Source: Methylophilales bacterium HTCC2181 (lineage in GTDB: Bacteria > Pseudomonadota > Gammaproteobacteria > Burkholderiales > Methylophilaceae). From it: a stretch of DNA of 64,000 nucleotides. The notes beneath the pieces were generated by a model, which was given only the letters and a program-made list of their open reading frames with translations, was not told the origin of the DNA and searched no databases. The DNA is taken from contig AAUX01000001.1 of NCBI GenBank assembly GCA_000168995.1, forward strand, positions 806,001 to 870,000, in the 5' to 3' direction. The position numbers were made by a program, and so were the translations under genes. This document shows, piece after piece, positions 29,213 to 39,248 of this stretch (its first letter is position 1; the number at the start of each line of letters is the position of its first letter).

Positions 29213-30598
29213 ATGCGCAATACAAGCTTACTTCTTTTTATTTTATTTCTTATTGGATGCGCAGCAATTCCATATGAGGAATCAAAAGTTGAGATTATTA
29301 GTGTTAATCAACAAATAATTCAGCTCGATATATTCGACAGCCAATTCGAAAAATTTCTTAAATCTCAAGGCTACTCTACCCTCGACCTTCCTCTTAAGCA
29401 ATGGAGTTTACAAGAGTTATTATTAGCTCAGTTATTTTTTAATTATGAAATAAAAAATGCTAAAGCTTCTCTTGCTTGGGTTAAGTCTGACGAAAGTATT
29501 GCCCTTCTCTACCCCCCTTCATCCATTGGCATAGAAATAGGTAGAGGAGATAGTAATCAAGAAATATCCCAAAATATTTTTGGTGGTGGTTTTAACTTTA
29601 CGTTTGAAAGTGCGGGTAAGCGCCTAATAAGACATGAAATTGCTTTTAATAAATCTCAGGCTGCATCCTTGCAATACGAAATTAAAATATGGGATGCTCG
29701 CTCTAAACTGATGGATCTAGTAGTAGATTTTCTTGAACGGCAGGATCTTATTAATATAACTAAAGAAGAATTACGATTAAAACACTCTATCTTACAAATG
29801 ATAAAGAAAAGGGTGGACGCAGGTATTTTATCCCAAGTAGAGCATGACAGGACTTCCTTAGAGTTAAGTATAATCAACCAGATATTACTTAACCTTCAAT
29901 ACGAACAGGAGTCTGTAAAAAGTAAAATTGCTACAAGTGTAGGGCTTTCCTTAGAAAAATTTAATCTCATTCCTATAGATACTACAAAAATTAAAGGGGT
30001 ATTTAATAGATTCTCGAATGACTTTATAAATGCGAACGGATTAAGAGACATTCAATACAAGGCAACAACCAACAGCAAAATCCTTCGATTGCTGTTGGCG
30101 AATTATGCAATAGCAGAATCTAGTTTGAAGTATGAGATTGCTAAGCAGTATCCTGATTTTAACTTTACTCCGGCGTACACCTACGATCTAGGTAATTACA
30201 TATGGAATATTGGTATTGGGGCTATTATTGGTTCCGCTGATAGGAATAAAGCATACATAAATAAGGCAAAAAAACTTAGGGAGACAGAAGCAACAAAGAT
30301 TCTTTCATATCAAATTGAAATTATAAATTCAGCAGAGAGATTATTAGATGATTTTCACTATGGCCTAGCTCTTAAAAAAGATATGGAAAAGATGCAGGAA
30401 ACAAAAAATAAATTAAAAAAACAGCTGTTAAAACGCTTTGATAATGGGATTTTAGATAGATTGGAGTTAGAATTAGAGTTGATTAAGTTTAACGAAATTG
30501 AAAGAAATTATCATAAAGCACTTTACGATGTCATAAGACAGGGATTAGCTGCAGAATCGACAATACAAGAGCCTATTTATACTAAACAGGTTAACTAA
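29213..30598 (+). CDS. TolC-family outer-membrane efflux lipoprotein
   Basis: A 461-residue protein whose lipobox (FLIGCA) ends at Cys16, so it is probably an outer-membrane lipoprotein like CusC/OprM. The rest is Lys/Glu-rich helical sequence with two long coiled regions, as in TolC-type channels. It is the first gene of a three-gene RND efflux operon, with 12 bases to the adaptor. Sequence similarity to named members is not obvious by eye; the call rests on the lipobox, helical pattern and neighbours. Confidence 0.75.
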   Translation: MRNTSLLLFILFLIGCAAIPYEESKVEIISVNQQIIQLDIFDSQFEKFLKSQGYSTLDLPLKQWSLQELLLAQLFFNYEIKNAKASLAWVKSDESIALLYPPSSIGIEIGRGDSNQEISQNIFGGGFNFTFESAGKRLIRHEIAFNKSQAASLQYEIKIWDARSKLMDLVVDFLERQDLINITKEELRLKHSILQMIKKRVDAGILSQVEHDRTSLELSIINQILLNLQYEQESVKSKIATSVGLSLEKFNLIPIDTTKIKGVFNRFSNDFINANGLRDIQYKATTNSKILRLLLANYAIAESSLKYEIAKQYPDFNFTPAYTYDLGNYIWNIGIGAIIGSADRNKAYINKAKKLRETEATKILSYQIEIINSAERLLDDFHYGLALKKDMEKMQETKNKLKKQLLKRFDNGILDRLELELELIKFNEIERNYHKALYDVIRQGLAAESTIQEPIYTKQVN

Positions 30599-30610
30599 GA
30601 AATTAACATA

Positions 30611-31678
30611 ATGAAAAATAAATCACTTATTATTATTGTAATTCAAGCCGTCATGATTGTTATGTTGGTATGGATTATTTTAATTCTAGGGATGGATGAA
30701 TTCATTGAAGAGGAGCTGGATAACGACGAAGGAGTTATTGTTGACTACACTCGCTCTATTGATGACTTAACATACGTTACCCTTCCCTTGGCAGTTGAAA
30801 AAAACAGTGGGATTACAACAATTCCGATTCAGTCATCAACAAAATCCTACGATTATTCTAGCTATGGCGAAGTGATGAGCTTGTCAGATCTATTTCTGAA
30901 AAAAAATAAACTTGAGAATCTGCTCAGAAATAAAAATAAAATCAACGCCCAATTAGCAGAGGAGTTAGAGCATCTTAAAAAGCTGATAATACTTAACCAA
31001 GATGACAAAAATATTGCTGATTCAATAATTCATGAAAAAGAAATAGATATCAGTAACCTCAAAAATGATCTTGGAGTGATTCAAAATGATATAAGCAATA
31101 CTTTAATTAATACAGAGCATCATTGGGGCCCCTACTTTGCAGAGCTAATTTCCCAAACGGGACAACAAGCATCATCGCCAATACTTAATAATAAGCATCG
31201 GCTAATAAAAATTACTATACCATCGGTAAATCTTCATAAAGTTCCACCAAGAAAGATTGATGTATACCTTTCTTCTAATGAAAAAATTTCTTATGCCTCA
31301 ACCTTTGTATCAAAAGCCCCCAATTCTGACGAGTCACTTCAAGGGAAGAGCTTTTATTATGAAGTAGGAAATACCGAATTGAATATTGGGGAAAGAATTA
31401 AAGCTAATATAAAAGATACTGCTAATAAAGCAGCGATCACTAGCCTTTTTATTCCTAGAAACTCAGTAGTATGGAGCAATGGTAAGCCCTGGATATTTAT
31501 AAAAGTAAATGACGGAGAATTCCTCCGTAAACCACTTATCAAACCAATTGAGACAAGCGCGGGATGGCTTGTAGAGGAAGGCCCATTCATGGCGGGCGAA
31601 CTTTTGGTGACTGATGGGGCCCAATTATTACTTTCGGAAGAGTTCAAGTATCAAATAAAAAATGAAAATGAGGACTAG
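30611..31678 (+). CDS. RND efflux periplasmic adaptor, atypical
   Basis: A 355-residue protein with an N-terminal membrane anchor (about residues 5-28), a coiled-coil hairpin (about 95-165) and a beta-rich C-terminal half, as in membrane-fusion proteins. The lipoyl-like half-motif common to these adaptors (V-x-x-G-D-x-V-x-K-G) is not visible. The C-terminal segment SLFIPRNSVVWSNGKPWIFIK matches the membrane-proximal domain of CzcB/CusB-type adaptors. It sits between the channel and pump genes. Confidence 0.7.
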   Translation: MKNKSLIIIVIQAVMIVMLVWIILILGMDEFIEEELDNDEGVIVDYTRSIDDLTYVTLPLAVEKNSGITTIPIQSSTKSYDYSSYGEVMSLSDLFLKKNKLENLLRNKNKINAQLAEELEHLKKLIILNQDDKNIADSIIHEKEIDISNLKNDLGVIQNDISNTLINTEHHWGPYFAELISQTGQQASSPILNNKHRLIKITIPSVNLHKVPPRKIDVYLSSNEKISYASTFVSKAPNSDESLQGKSFYYEVGNTELNIGERIKANIKDTANKAAITSLFIPRNSVVWSNGKPWIFIKVNDGEFLRKPLIKPIETSAGWLVEEGPFMAGELLVTDGAQLLLSEEFKYQIKNENED

Positions 31679-31681
31679 CTC

Positions 31682-34600
31682 ATGATGGGGCAACTTATCC
31701 GATTTTCTATTCGGTACCCTGGGGTCATTATTGGCCTTTCACTTCTAGTTATTGCTTACGGCATTTACCAAATAAAACAAAGTCCCCTTAATGTATTTCC
31801 CGAATTTTCACCCACACAAGTAATTATCCAAACAGAATCGCCTGGGTTTTCATCTGATCTAGTTGAGTCCTTAGTGACCAATCCCATTGAACAAGCTATT
31901 TCAGGAACTATTGGCATCAATCAAATACGATCGCAATCAATTCCTGGCTTATCTGTCGTTACCGTTATCTTTGATGAAGGTACAGATATCTTTAAAAATA
32001 GGCAGTCTATATCAGAAAAATTATCAAACCTTAATAGACTAATGCCAGATGGTATTATTCCCACAATCGCCCCACTCACATCATCAGCTTCAAGTGTTCT
32101 AGGTATTGGTATTACATCTAATAAGAGAACTAAAATAGAACTCAGATCGATTGCCGAGAATATTATTATTCCGCATTTGATGGCTGTTCCAGGAGTAGCT
32201 GATGTAAATAGGTTTGGTGGTGAAGTTGCACAATTACAAATTGAGGTGATAGCTGACAAACTATATGAGTATAAAGTCAATCTAAAACAAGTTTTCACTT
32301 CAATTGAAATGTCTTCAGGTCAGGTGGGGGGCGGTTTTATTGAAAACAACAATCAAAGAATTATTATTAATGCTAGCGCTCAAACAAGCTCCATAAAGGA
32401 GCTTCTCCAGCTTCCAATAATTAACAGCAAGGGTAATGTAGTTCGCATTAAAGATGTAGCAAAAGTCAGTGAAAGTAAAGCTCCTTCAATTAGTGCAGTG
32501 TCTATTAATGAAAAAGATGGAGTTTACCTCTCGGTTCAAGGCCAGCTTGGATCTAATACATACAAGCTAACAAAACAACTAGAGGAAGCGTTAGAGACCC
32601 TTCGGCCTGTCCTAAAGAAAGAGGCAGTTGAACTATTCCCTGATTTATTTAAACCAGCAAACTTTATTGACGCCTCAATAAAAGGATTAAGGCTTGATAT
32701 ATTAATTGGTGCAATTATGGTTATATCCATACTGTATCTTTTTTTATTCAATATAAAAACCGCCTTCATTTCTGCTATTGCAATTCCAGCATCTTTATTA
32801 TCAGCGATATGTGTGATGAGTTATTTTAATCTAGGGTTGAATGTGATGGTCCTTAGCGGTCTTGCTATTGCCTTAGGTGAGGTCGTAGATGACGCCATCA
32901 TTGATGTAGAAAATATTTTTCGCCGACTTCGACAAAATAAACAACTTAGTAAACCGCTCCCAATTTATCAGGTAGTTTTTAATGCATCGATGGAGGTAAG
33001 AAAGTCTGTTGTATTTGCAACCATCATCATAGTCCTTGTATTTCTTCCTCTTTTATCAATGTCAGGCGTTGCAGGAAAATTATTTGGGCCTCTAGGTATT
33101 GCATACATTACATCGATAATTGCATCATTATTTGTAGCGTTAACAGTCACTCCTGCGCTTTGCTTTCTTATGCTCGGGAAAACATTTATTAAAAGTGAGG
33201 ACTCTCCGATAATCGCTTTAATAAAAAAGTATTATGAAAAAACCTTAAGAAAGATTGAGGGAAAATCAAGCTCCATACTGCTTATTTCATTTTTATTGAT
33301 AGCAATTGGGCTATCTTTTCTTCCTTTCTTCAAGACTCAATTCATACCCCCGCTTCACGAAGGGCACTACATTATGCATATGACGGCATACCCTGGTACA
33401 TCTGAAAAAGAGTCTATAAGGATTGGGAATTTAGTGACTAAAAAAATTCGCAAAATAGGTGGCGTTAAGTCTGTAGCTCAATGGGTTGGGAGGTCGCCAA
33501 TGGGTGCAGATACTTTTGGCACACATTATAGTGAATTCGAAATTGAATTAGATGCTCTAGATGGGCCTAGTCAGAAACAGATTTTAGATCAAATAAATAC
33601 TATCGTTAATGGCAATATCACTGGGGTGGAGGAGAAAAATAATCAAGGGGGATTTGTTGGCGTTAATTTTGCTATCAATACCTTTTTGACTGAAAGAATT
33701 GAAGAAACAATCTCCGGATATAACGCGTCGGTTGTAGTTAATGTTTACGGAAATGATTTAGATGCTTTGGATCAAGATGGGCAAAATGTTGCCCGTATTT
33801 TAGAGAGCATAAGAGGGTCTAAAGATATTACCCTCCAGTCACCTCCTGGAAACCCCCAGGTTAAAATAAGGCTAAGACCAGAAATTATTGCTCAGCTGGG
33901 TATTATGAATGCAGATATTTTGGACACCATTAGGGCTGCATACGAGGGTTATACCGCTAGTTATATTTATGAAGGCATTAATAAAAAACCTGTAGTAGTA
34001 ACTTTTGAAAGGAAATATCGTGAAGATATTGCAAATATCCGCAAGCTACCGATAAGAGGAGTTAATGATAAAATCTATATGCTGTCCGATGTTGCCGACA
34101 TTAACCAAGAAAACGGAAGATCTAAAATTCTTCATCAGAATGGTAAGCGAGTGCAAACAATCACTGCCAACATCTCTAATCGAGATATTGATTCATTTAA
34201 TCAAGAACTAAAACAAAAACTCAATAAGGCAAATCTTAGAGGTGGTAACTACCTTGAGATTACAGGATCAGCAGAAGAAAATGCTAGGTCCCGTGAAGAG
34301 CTAATCACACATTCATTTTTAGCTGGCTCAGCAGTAATGCTCATGCTATTTATTGCATTTGGATCATTGCGTAACTTAGTGATCACAATTCTTAACCTTC
34401 CTTTCGCGCTTATTGGCGGGGTAATTGCCGCATCTATATATGGCGGATGGTTGTCAATTGGTTCTATGGTTGGTTTCGTTACCCTTTTTGGTATCACCTT
34501 AAGAAATTCAATAATGTTAATCTCCCATTACCAGCATTTAATAGAGAATGAGAATCTAAAATGGAACCTTGAAACTTGCGTCAAAGGAGCTAAAGAGCGA

Positions 34601-34804
34601 CTCCCTTCAATACTTATGACTGCATTGGTTGCTGGCTTAGCACTTCTCCCTATAGCTATGGGCTCAGATCAGCCTGGAAAAGAAATAGAAGGGCCGATGG
34701 CCACAATCATTATTGGAGGCTTGTTTACTTCAACCATACTTAACCTCTTAATACTCCCAACTGTGTTGCTAAATTACGGAGAGTTCAAAAAGCGTATTTT
34801 TTAA
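31682..34804 (+). CDS. RND efflux pump, heavy-metal (CzcA/CusA-like) family
   Basis: A 1040-residue inner-membrane proton antiporter with 12 predicted helices and two large periplasmic loops. The TM4 segment GLAIALGEVVDDAIIDVENIF carries acidic residues for proton transfer and a DD pair of one HME-like subgroup. QSPLNVFPEFSPTQVIIQTE at the start is typical of CzcA-like pumps. Substrate is unknown; a divalent or monovalent metal is suggested only by family resemblance. It is the last gene of the operon, with 3 bases to the convergent phhB. Confidence 0.85.
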   Translation: MMGQLIRFSIRYPGVIIGLSLLVIAYGIYQIKQSPLNVFPEFSPTQVIIQTESPGFSSDLVESLVTNPIEQAISGTIGINQIRSQSIPGLSVVTVIFDEGTDIFKNRQSISEKLSNLNRLMPDGIIPTIAPLTSSASSVLGIGITSNKRTKIELRSIAENIIIPHLMAVPGVADVNRFGGEVAQLQIEVIADKLYEYKVNLKQVFTSIEMSSGQVGGGFIENNNQRIIINASAQTSSIKELLQLPIINSKGNVVRIKDVAKVSESKAPSISAVSINEKDGVYLSVQGQLGSNTYKLTKQLEEALETLRPVLKKEAVELFPDLFKPANFIDASIKGLRLDILIGAIMVISILYLFLFNIKTAFISAIAIPASLLSAICVMSYFNLGLNVMVLSGLAIALGEVVDDAIIDVENIFRRLRQNKQLSKPLPIYQVVFNASMEVRKSVVFATIIIVLVFLPLLSMSGVAGKLFGPLGIAYITSIIASLFVALTVTPALCFLMLGKTFIKSEDSPIIALIKKYYEKTLRKIEGKSSSILLISFLLIAIGLSFLPFFKTQFIPPLHEGHYIMHMTAYPGTSEKESIRIGNLVTKKIRKIGGVKSVAQWVGRSPMGADTFGTHYSEFEIELDALDGPSQKQILDQINTIVNGNITGVEEKNNQGGFVGVNFAINTFLTERIEETISGYNASVVVNVYGNDLDALDQDGQNVARILESIRGSKDITLQSPPGNPQVKIRLRPEIIAQLGIMNADILDTIRAAYEGYTASYIYEGINKKPVVVTFERKYREDIANIRKLPIRGVNDKIYMLSDVADINQENGRSKILHQNGKRVQTITANISNRDIDSFNQELKQKLNKANLRGGNYLEITGSAEENARSREELITHSFLAGSAVMLMLFIAFGSLRNLVITILNLPFALIGGVIAASIYGGWLSIGSMVGFVTLFGITLRNSIMLISHYQHLIENENLKWNLETCVKGAKERLPSILMTALVAGLALLPIAMGSDQPGKEIEGPMATIIIGGLFTSTILNLLILPTVLLNYGEFKKRIF

Positions 34805-34807
34805 GTT

Positions 34808-35158
34808 TTATTTAGCAATATATCGATGCTCTGAGCCTAAAGGATTACCTTCTAAACTACCATCATCTTTAGATGGATCCCAGTTAATTAAATCATCAAT
34901 CTTTTTTGCTAGAGCAATATCTTTTTGAGAAATTCCACCCACATCATGCGTTGACAGAAACACTGTGATTGAGGAAAAGCTCAATAAAATATCAGGATGA
35001 TGCCATGCTCTTTCTGCAATATGACCAATCGCATTAGCAAGCATCATCACACCCTTCCAGTTGTACATAGGTATTATTTTTTTAATCCTAGATCCGTCAA
35101 TAACCCAACCATCCAGATCAAGGAGTGCGCTGTTAATATCTTTATCATTAAGCTTCAT
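34808..35158 (-). CDS. phhB: Pterin-4a-carbinolamine dehydratase
   Basis: A 116-residue PCD/DCoH family protein. The AWHHPDILLSFSSITVFLSTHD segment carries the catalytic His residues and the family pattern. It normally recycles tetrahydrobiopterin for phenylalanine hydroxylase, but no phhA is nearby. Its ATG overlaps the pabB stop (TAATG), which links it to folate/pterin synthesis instead. Confidence 0.9.
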   Translation of the reverse strand: MKLNDKDINSALLDLDGWVIDGSRIKKIIPMYNWKGVMMLANAIGHIAERAWHHPDILLSFSSITVFLSTHDVGGISQKDIALAKKIDDLINWDPSKDDGSLEGNPLGSEHRYIAK

Positions 35159-36519
35159 TATTTTTCCTTAAAAAATAAAATTGTTTTTTTAATGTTTTTT
35201 ACTTTATCTTCAATTTCCGCATATTCATCATCAAGGTTAGATTCAATGGTTAGACCACCTCCCGAATAAAAATGGAGTGCATCGTTTTTTCTTATGATGC
35301 TCCTAATACTGATATTACTATCTAATCGATCATTAAAACTAAAATACGCAACACTTCCACAGTAAAAATCACGGGCATGCTCCTCTAATTCGTCAATAAT
35401 TTCCATTGCTCTTTTTTTTGGGGCGCCAGTTATTGATCCGCCAGGGAATGCTTTGTCAAATAGTTTAAATATATTAGATTCATTTTTTAATACACCTGAA
35501 ACTGAACTTACCAAATGATGGACATTGGGGTAGGATTCGATAGTAAACAGTTCATCGACCTTTACACTGCCACTAAGACAATTTACACCTAAATCATTTC
35601 TAAGAAGATCTACTATCATTAAATTTTCTGACTTATCCTTAGAGCTATGTTTAAGCAAATTAAGTGCCTTACTATCTTCGTGCTGATTGGACCCTCTGGC
35701 CTTTGTTCCTTTTATTGGTCGCGTTGATACAAAGCCATCAGTGGACTTCAAGAACCTCTCTGGTGAGCCTGAAAGCAGCTCAAATTGGTCAAAAGAAAGG
35801 TATGCCATAAACGGTGATTGATTAATTTTTCTAAATTTCTTATAAAAATTCCATGAATCACCTTTAACTTTGACCTCATATTTTTTTGAGATGTTTACTT
35901 GATAACAATCACCTTGCTTCAAATAATCTTTAACAGCATTAAATTGCTTAGCGTAGGATGGAAGATCGGCAGATTCAGTGATGCTTGATTCAACCGTAAA
36001 TATCTCCTTTTTTTGTTTCTTATTATTTGTGAGGCTGACCTGCACCTCATCGATTAATTGCTGTGTTTGCTCTTGAAATAAAGGGGAGACAATAACGGAC
36101 TTTTTTTCATGATGATCAACAATAATCGCCCAGTCATAAATACCAAAATGCATAGATGGAATAATATTTATTTTTTTTGACTGCGTACCATGGTTGTAAG
36201 ACAGATAACCCAATGCTCCGCCTACAAACGGAAGATCAACATCGCTACATTTATATTTTTCCATAAGGAGCTGCAGTAGCTCAAGGGGATTACCCTTATA
36301 ATTGCTTGATCCAGCATCTTTGCCTTCGATAGAGATAATACCATCGTTAGATATGATTGTAGTAAAAGGGTTGGCGGTGATAATGTCAAAACGCGCTAAT
36401 GCACTATGCTCTCTTCCACTCTGAAAAGCACTGTCTAAAAAAACAGGCCATTTTAAATGACGAATACCTTCATAGTAATGCGTACCGTCATCATGGTAGG
36501 GAATTTCAATCTTAAGCAT
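35158..36519 (-). CDS. pabB: Aminodeoxychorismate synthase component I
   Basis: A 453-residue chorismate-binding enzyme making 4-amino-4-deoxychorismate for folate. Signatures are STRPIKGTKARG, IVDLLRNDLG and GGSITGAPKKRAMEIIDELE. The order of motifs and absence of anthranilate-synthase-specific features favour PabB over TrpE. No PabC lyase domain is fused at the C-terminus. It is co-transcribed with phhB. Confidence 0.88.
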   Translation of the reverse strand: MLKIEIPYHDDGTHYYEGIRHLKWPVFLDSAFQSGREHSALARFDIITANPFTTIISNDGIISIEGKDAGSSNYKGNPLELLQLLMEKYKCSDVDLPFVGGALGYLSYNHGTQSKKINIIPSMHFGIYDWAIIVDHHEKKSVIVSPLFQEQTQQLIDEVQVSLTNNKKQKKEIFTVESSITESADLPSYAKQFNAVKDYLKQGDCYQVNISKKYEVKVKGDSWNFYKKFRKINQSPFMAYLSFDQFELLSGSPERFLKSTDGFVSTRPIKGTKARGSNQHEDSKALNLLKHSSKDKSENLMIVDLLRNDLGVNCLSGSVKVDELFTIESYPNVHHLVSSVSGVLKNESNIFKLFDKAFPGGSITGAPKKRAMEIIDELEEHARDFYCGSVAYFSFNDRLDSNISIRSIIRKNDALHFYSGGGLTIESNLDDEYAEIEDKVKNIKKTILFFKEK

Positions 36520-36590
36520 ATAAACACTTTAATTTAACTTATCGTCATCTAATTATGAGTGATAGATGAAGAAAATTGTTTGCAATGAAT

Positions 36591-36618
36591 AAAAAAGGGC
36601 ACCAATGTGCCCTTTTTT
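36591..36618 (-). terminator. Rho-independent terminator after hxlB
   Basis: Perfect 12-base-pair stem AAAAAAGGGCAC/GTGCCCTTTTTT with a 4-base loop, flanked by A and T runs, so it can act on both strands. It follows the hxlB stop by 16 bases. Confidence 0.85.
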
Positions 36619-36634
36619 AAGGCTTAAAAGTAGA

Positions 36635-37171
36635 TTACTCTAAATTTGCATGAATAGCTCGCATACCCTCTTCCGTGAGGTCCTTATCAAATACAATTTC
36701 ACCAATAACAGCCTCTAGATAAACTAGAGTTGATAGCTCAAATGCTGTACCCATGGGTAACCCTTTCGTTAATGGAAAGCTATTATCGTTTCCAACCTGG
36801 ACTGTATAGTCTGCTAAATCCGACATAGCAGAAGATGCTTTCATTGAGATTACAATAATCTTTGCGCCTTTTGCTTTAGCAGTTTCAAGCATTGGGAGTA
36901 AAGTCTTAGTTCCACCTGAGCCAGATATAACGATTAATAAATCACCAGGCACAATAGCAGGAGTAACAATCTCACCTGGCATATTTACCTGATAACCGCA
37001 ATGAACAAGCCTCATTGCAAAAAAACGTGCAACTAACAAAGAACGCCCTGCCCCACCAACAAAAATTCGGCCTGACTCTTCAATCAATTGCTTTAAATTA
37101 ACAGCGTGGTCCTTGCTTGTTGCGGCGAGAACGGTTGCTATCTTATCTGTTATTAACTTTTGCGTATCCAT
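36635..37171 (-). CDS. hxlB: 6-phospho-3-hexuloisomerase
   Basis: A 178-residue SIS-domain isomerase that converts D-arabino-3-hexulose-6-phosphate to fructose-6-phosphate, the second step of the RuMP cycle. FVGGAGRSLLVARFFAMRL and VISGSGGTKTLLPM are the sugar-phosphate-binding motifs. Length and the GLPMGTAFEL segment fit Phi/HxlB. It is downstream of hxlA, but a terminator hairpin lies between them. Confidence 0.94.
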   Translation of the reverse strand: MDTQKLITDKIATVLAATSKDHAVNLKQLIEESGRIFVGGAGRSLLVARFFAMRLVHCGYQVNMPGEIVTPAIVPGDLLIVISGSGGTKTLLPMLETAKAKGAKIIVISMKASSAMSDLADYTVQVGNDNSFPLTKGLPMGTAFELSTLVYLEAVIGEIVFDKDLTEEGMRAIHANLE

Positions 37172-37210
37172 AATATATCCTTAAATTAAACTTCTATCAT
37201 ACCAAAAAAA

Positions 37211-37237
37211 AACCCGAGCAATTAAGTCGGGTTTTTT
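37211..37237 (-). terminator. Terminator/attenuator between hxlA and hxlB
   Basis: On the minus strand AAAAAACCCGA and TCGGGTTTTTT (cores 37213-37217 and 37227-37231) form a stem followed by a long T run. It would end most hxlA transcripts before hxlB, giving more synthase than isomerase message. Confidence 0.75.
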
Positions 37238-37263
37238 AAATAAAACAAACTAATACTGGCTAA

Positions 37264-37893
37264 TTAGTGAGCAATAGCTGTAATTTCAGCAGCAGATGCA
37301 GCAGGATCAGCAGCACCGTAAATTGCAGCACCAGCAACAATAATTGCAGCACCGGCATCTTTAACTTGTTGAGCTGTAGAAGCTTTAACGCCACCAGCAA
37401 CAGAAATTTTAGCGCCTGTGTTTAAAGCAGCAATAGCAGCTAAATCAGCAAATGGAGTATGTCCAGCAGCTTGAGCATCAAGACCAGTGTGAACACCGAT
37501 GATTTGTGCACCAGCAGCAACTGCCTCTTTTGCTAGGCTTTCTTTGTCCGCAACGTTGATCATGTCAACTTGAACTTCTTTGCCGTATTTCTTAGCAGCA
37601 GCAATAACGCCCTTAATTGTTGCAATTCCAGAAGCACCTAGAACTGTACAGATATCAGCACCAGCTTTATAGAAAGGCTCTGATTCATATTCACCAGCAT
37701 CCATTGTTTTAAGGTCAACAAGGATTAGGTTGTTAGGGAATTTTGCTTTTAGTGTTTCTAGAAGTTTGATACCGTTATGCTTAATGCATGGTGTACCAAT
37801 TTCAAGAATGTCAACATGAGGAGCAACTAATTCAGCTAATGCAACTGTTGCGTCAAAATCTAATGAATCTAATGCCATTTGAGTTAATGCCAT
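37264..37893 (-). CDS. hxlA: 3-hexulose-6-phosphate synthase
   Basis: A 209-residue TIM-barrel lyase (OMP decarboxylase superfamily) that condenses formaldehyde with ribulose-5-phosphate, the key C1-fixing step of RuMP methylotrophs. Signatures are DILEIGTP, LVDLKTMDAGEYE, VDMINV and GVHTGLD. The ATG at 37893 is chosen over an upstream TTG because GGAGA lies 8 bases before it and the length matches the family. The Ala-rich C-terminus with repeated GCA codons fits high expression. Confidence 0.96.
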   Translation of the reverse strand: MALTQMALDSLDFDATVALAELVAPHVDILEIGTPCIKHNGIKLLETLKAKFPNNLILVDLKTMDAGEYESEPFYKAGADICTVLGASGIATIKGVIAAAKKYGKEVQVDMINVADKESLAKEAVAAGAQIIGVHTGLDAQAAGHTPFADLAAIAALNTGAKISVAGGVKASTAQQVKDAGAAIIVAGAAIYGAADPAASAAEITAIAH

Positions 37894-37996
37894 GGTTCTA
37901 ATCTCCAAAACTTATTAATAAATTGTCTACCTAAAAGCGTCTCGCTCAAATTTAAATTCGCTCGACACATTTTTAATTGCAGACCGCAGATAATAT

Positions 37997-38030
37997 AGGC
38001 TGAATGAATGATTGTCAAACTATTCAGCCT
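37997..38030 (-). terminator. Hairpin after tal
   Basis: Inverted repeat AGGCTGAAT/ATTCAGCCT with a 16-base loop, just after the tal stop. No strong T run follows, so it may be a weak terminator or an mRNA-stabilising stem. Confidence 0.5.
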
Positions 38031-38038
38031 CATAAATA

Positions 38039-38989
38039 TTAAAGTTTTGCGCTTAACGCAGCCTCTAATTTGTTTTGATCTATAATGAAATTACGAATAC
38101 CTTCAGAAAGTTTCTCTGTAGCCATTGCATCTTCATTATGATCAAATCTAAACTGATCTTCCTCTAATTTAGCAGGTTTCTCTTTTGTTGCGCCGCCATC
38201 CTTAAGGAATTGAGGTAAATCACCCTCAGTCTTAGCTAATTCTTCAATTAGTGATGGGCCTATAGTTAACCGATCACAGCCTGCCAACGCAGTTATTTCA
38301 CCGATATTTCTGAAAGATGCTCCCATAACTACTGTTTTAAAGCCATGCTCTTTGTACCAGCTATAGATATTTCTAACAGAAACTACTCCAGGATCTGTTT
38401 CAGATGTGTATTCTTCGCCTGTTTTAGCTTTATACCAATCAAGAATACGGCCCACAAATGGAGAAATCAAAAATACGCCTGCTTCTGCGCATGCCCTTGC
38501 TTGAGCAAAACTAAACAAGAGCGTTAGATTGCAGTTAATTCCTTCTTTTTCTAATATTTCTCCGGCTTTTATGCCTTCCCAAGTTGAAGCTAACTTGATC
38601 AATACTCTCTCATTGGGAATACCAGCTTCATTGTATAAAGCCATAAGCTTTTTACCTTTGGCTACCATTTTATCTATATTGAAAGAAAGGCTCGCATCAA
38701 CCTCAGTAGATATGCGACCAGGAATATGATTTAAAATCTCAAGACCAACCAATACAGACAGTTTGTCTGCAGCATCTTCGATCTGTTGATCTTTGTCAGA
38801 GCTTTGTGCTTTAGCGTAGGCGATTGCCTCAATAATCATTGGTTCACATTGCGGTAGTGTACTCGCCTTGAGTAATAAGGATGGGTTGGTTGTGGCGTCA
38901 ACAGGCTTAAGGGTTTTAATTGCTTCCACTTCGCCTGTATCTGCAACAATGGTTGTTATCTCTTTCAATTGATCCAATAATGTCGCCAT
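38039..38989 (-). CDS. tal: Transaldolase (TalB type)
   Basis: A 316-residue class I aldolase-fold enzyme. [13 protein letters not shown] at the N-terminus, the Schiff-base Lys in [12 protein letters not shown] near residues 129-140, and [13 protein letters not shown] are diagnostic. In RuMP organisms it rearranges sugar phosphates to regenerate ribulose-5-phosphate. It lies next to hxlA and hxlB and diverges from ppsA. Confidence 0.95.
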   Translation of the reverse strand: MATLLDQLKEITTIVADTGEVEAIKTLKPVDATTNPSLLLKASTLPQCEPMIIEAIAYAKAQSSDKDQQIEDAADKLSVLVGLEILNHIPGRISTEVDASLSFNIDKMVAKGKKLMALYNEAGIPNERVLIKLASTWEGIKAGEILEKEGINCNLTLLFSFAQARACAEAGVFLISPFVGRILDWYKAKTGEEYTSETDPGVVSVRNIYSWYKEHGFKTVVMGASFRNIGEITALAGCDRLTIGPSLIEELAKTEGDLPQFLKDGGATKEKPAKLEEDQFRFDHNEDAMATEKLSEGIRNFIIDQNKLEAALSAKL

Positions 38990-39248
38990 AGTATTTCTCC
39001 GTGTTTAATGTTAAATGCACTCTTAAATTTAATTCAAGGCGCACATTTTACCAACATTAAATTAATATCTCCAAATTTTCTTAGCATTAAACATATTAAA
39101 TTAACTTTTTGCGTGTGTTGGTTTTATTTATATAACTTAATGACAATGCGCATCATATTTGGCAGAATTACGTTTTACCTAAATTTATGATACTAACCCG
39201 ATCAAGCTGGGCACATTAAAACACTATAAAGATTAAGGAATATATCTA
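38990..39248. other. Divergent intergenic region tal/ppsA
   Basis: About 260 AT-rich bases hold the promoters of two divergent central-carbon genes. I see the ribosome site AAGGA before ppsA and a GGAGA-like site before tal, but no clear operator repeat. Confidence 0.5.
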
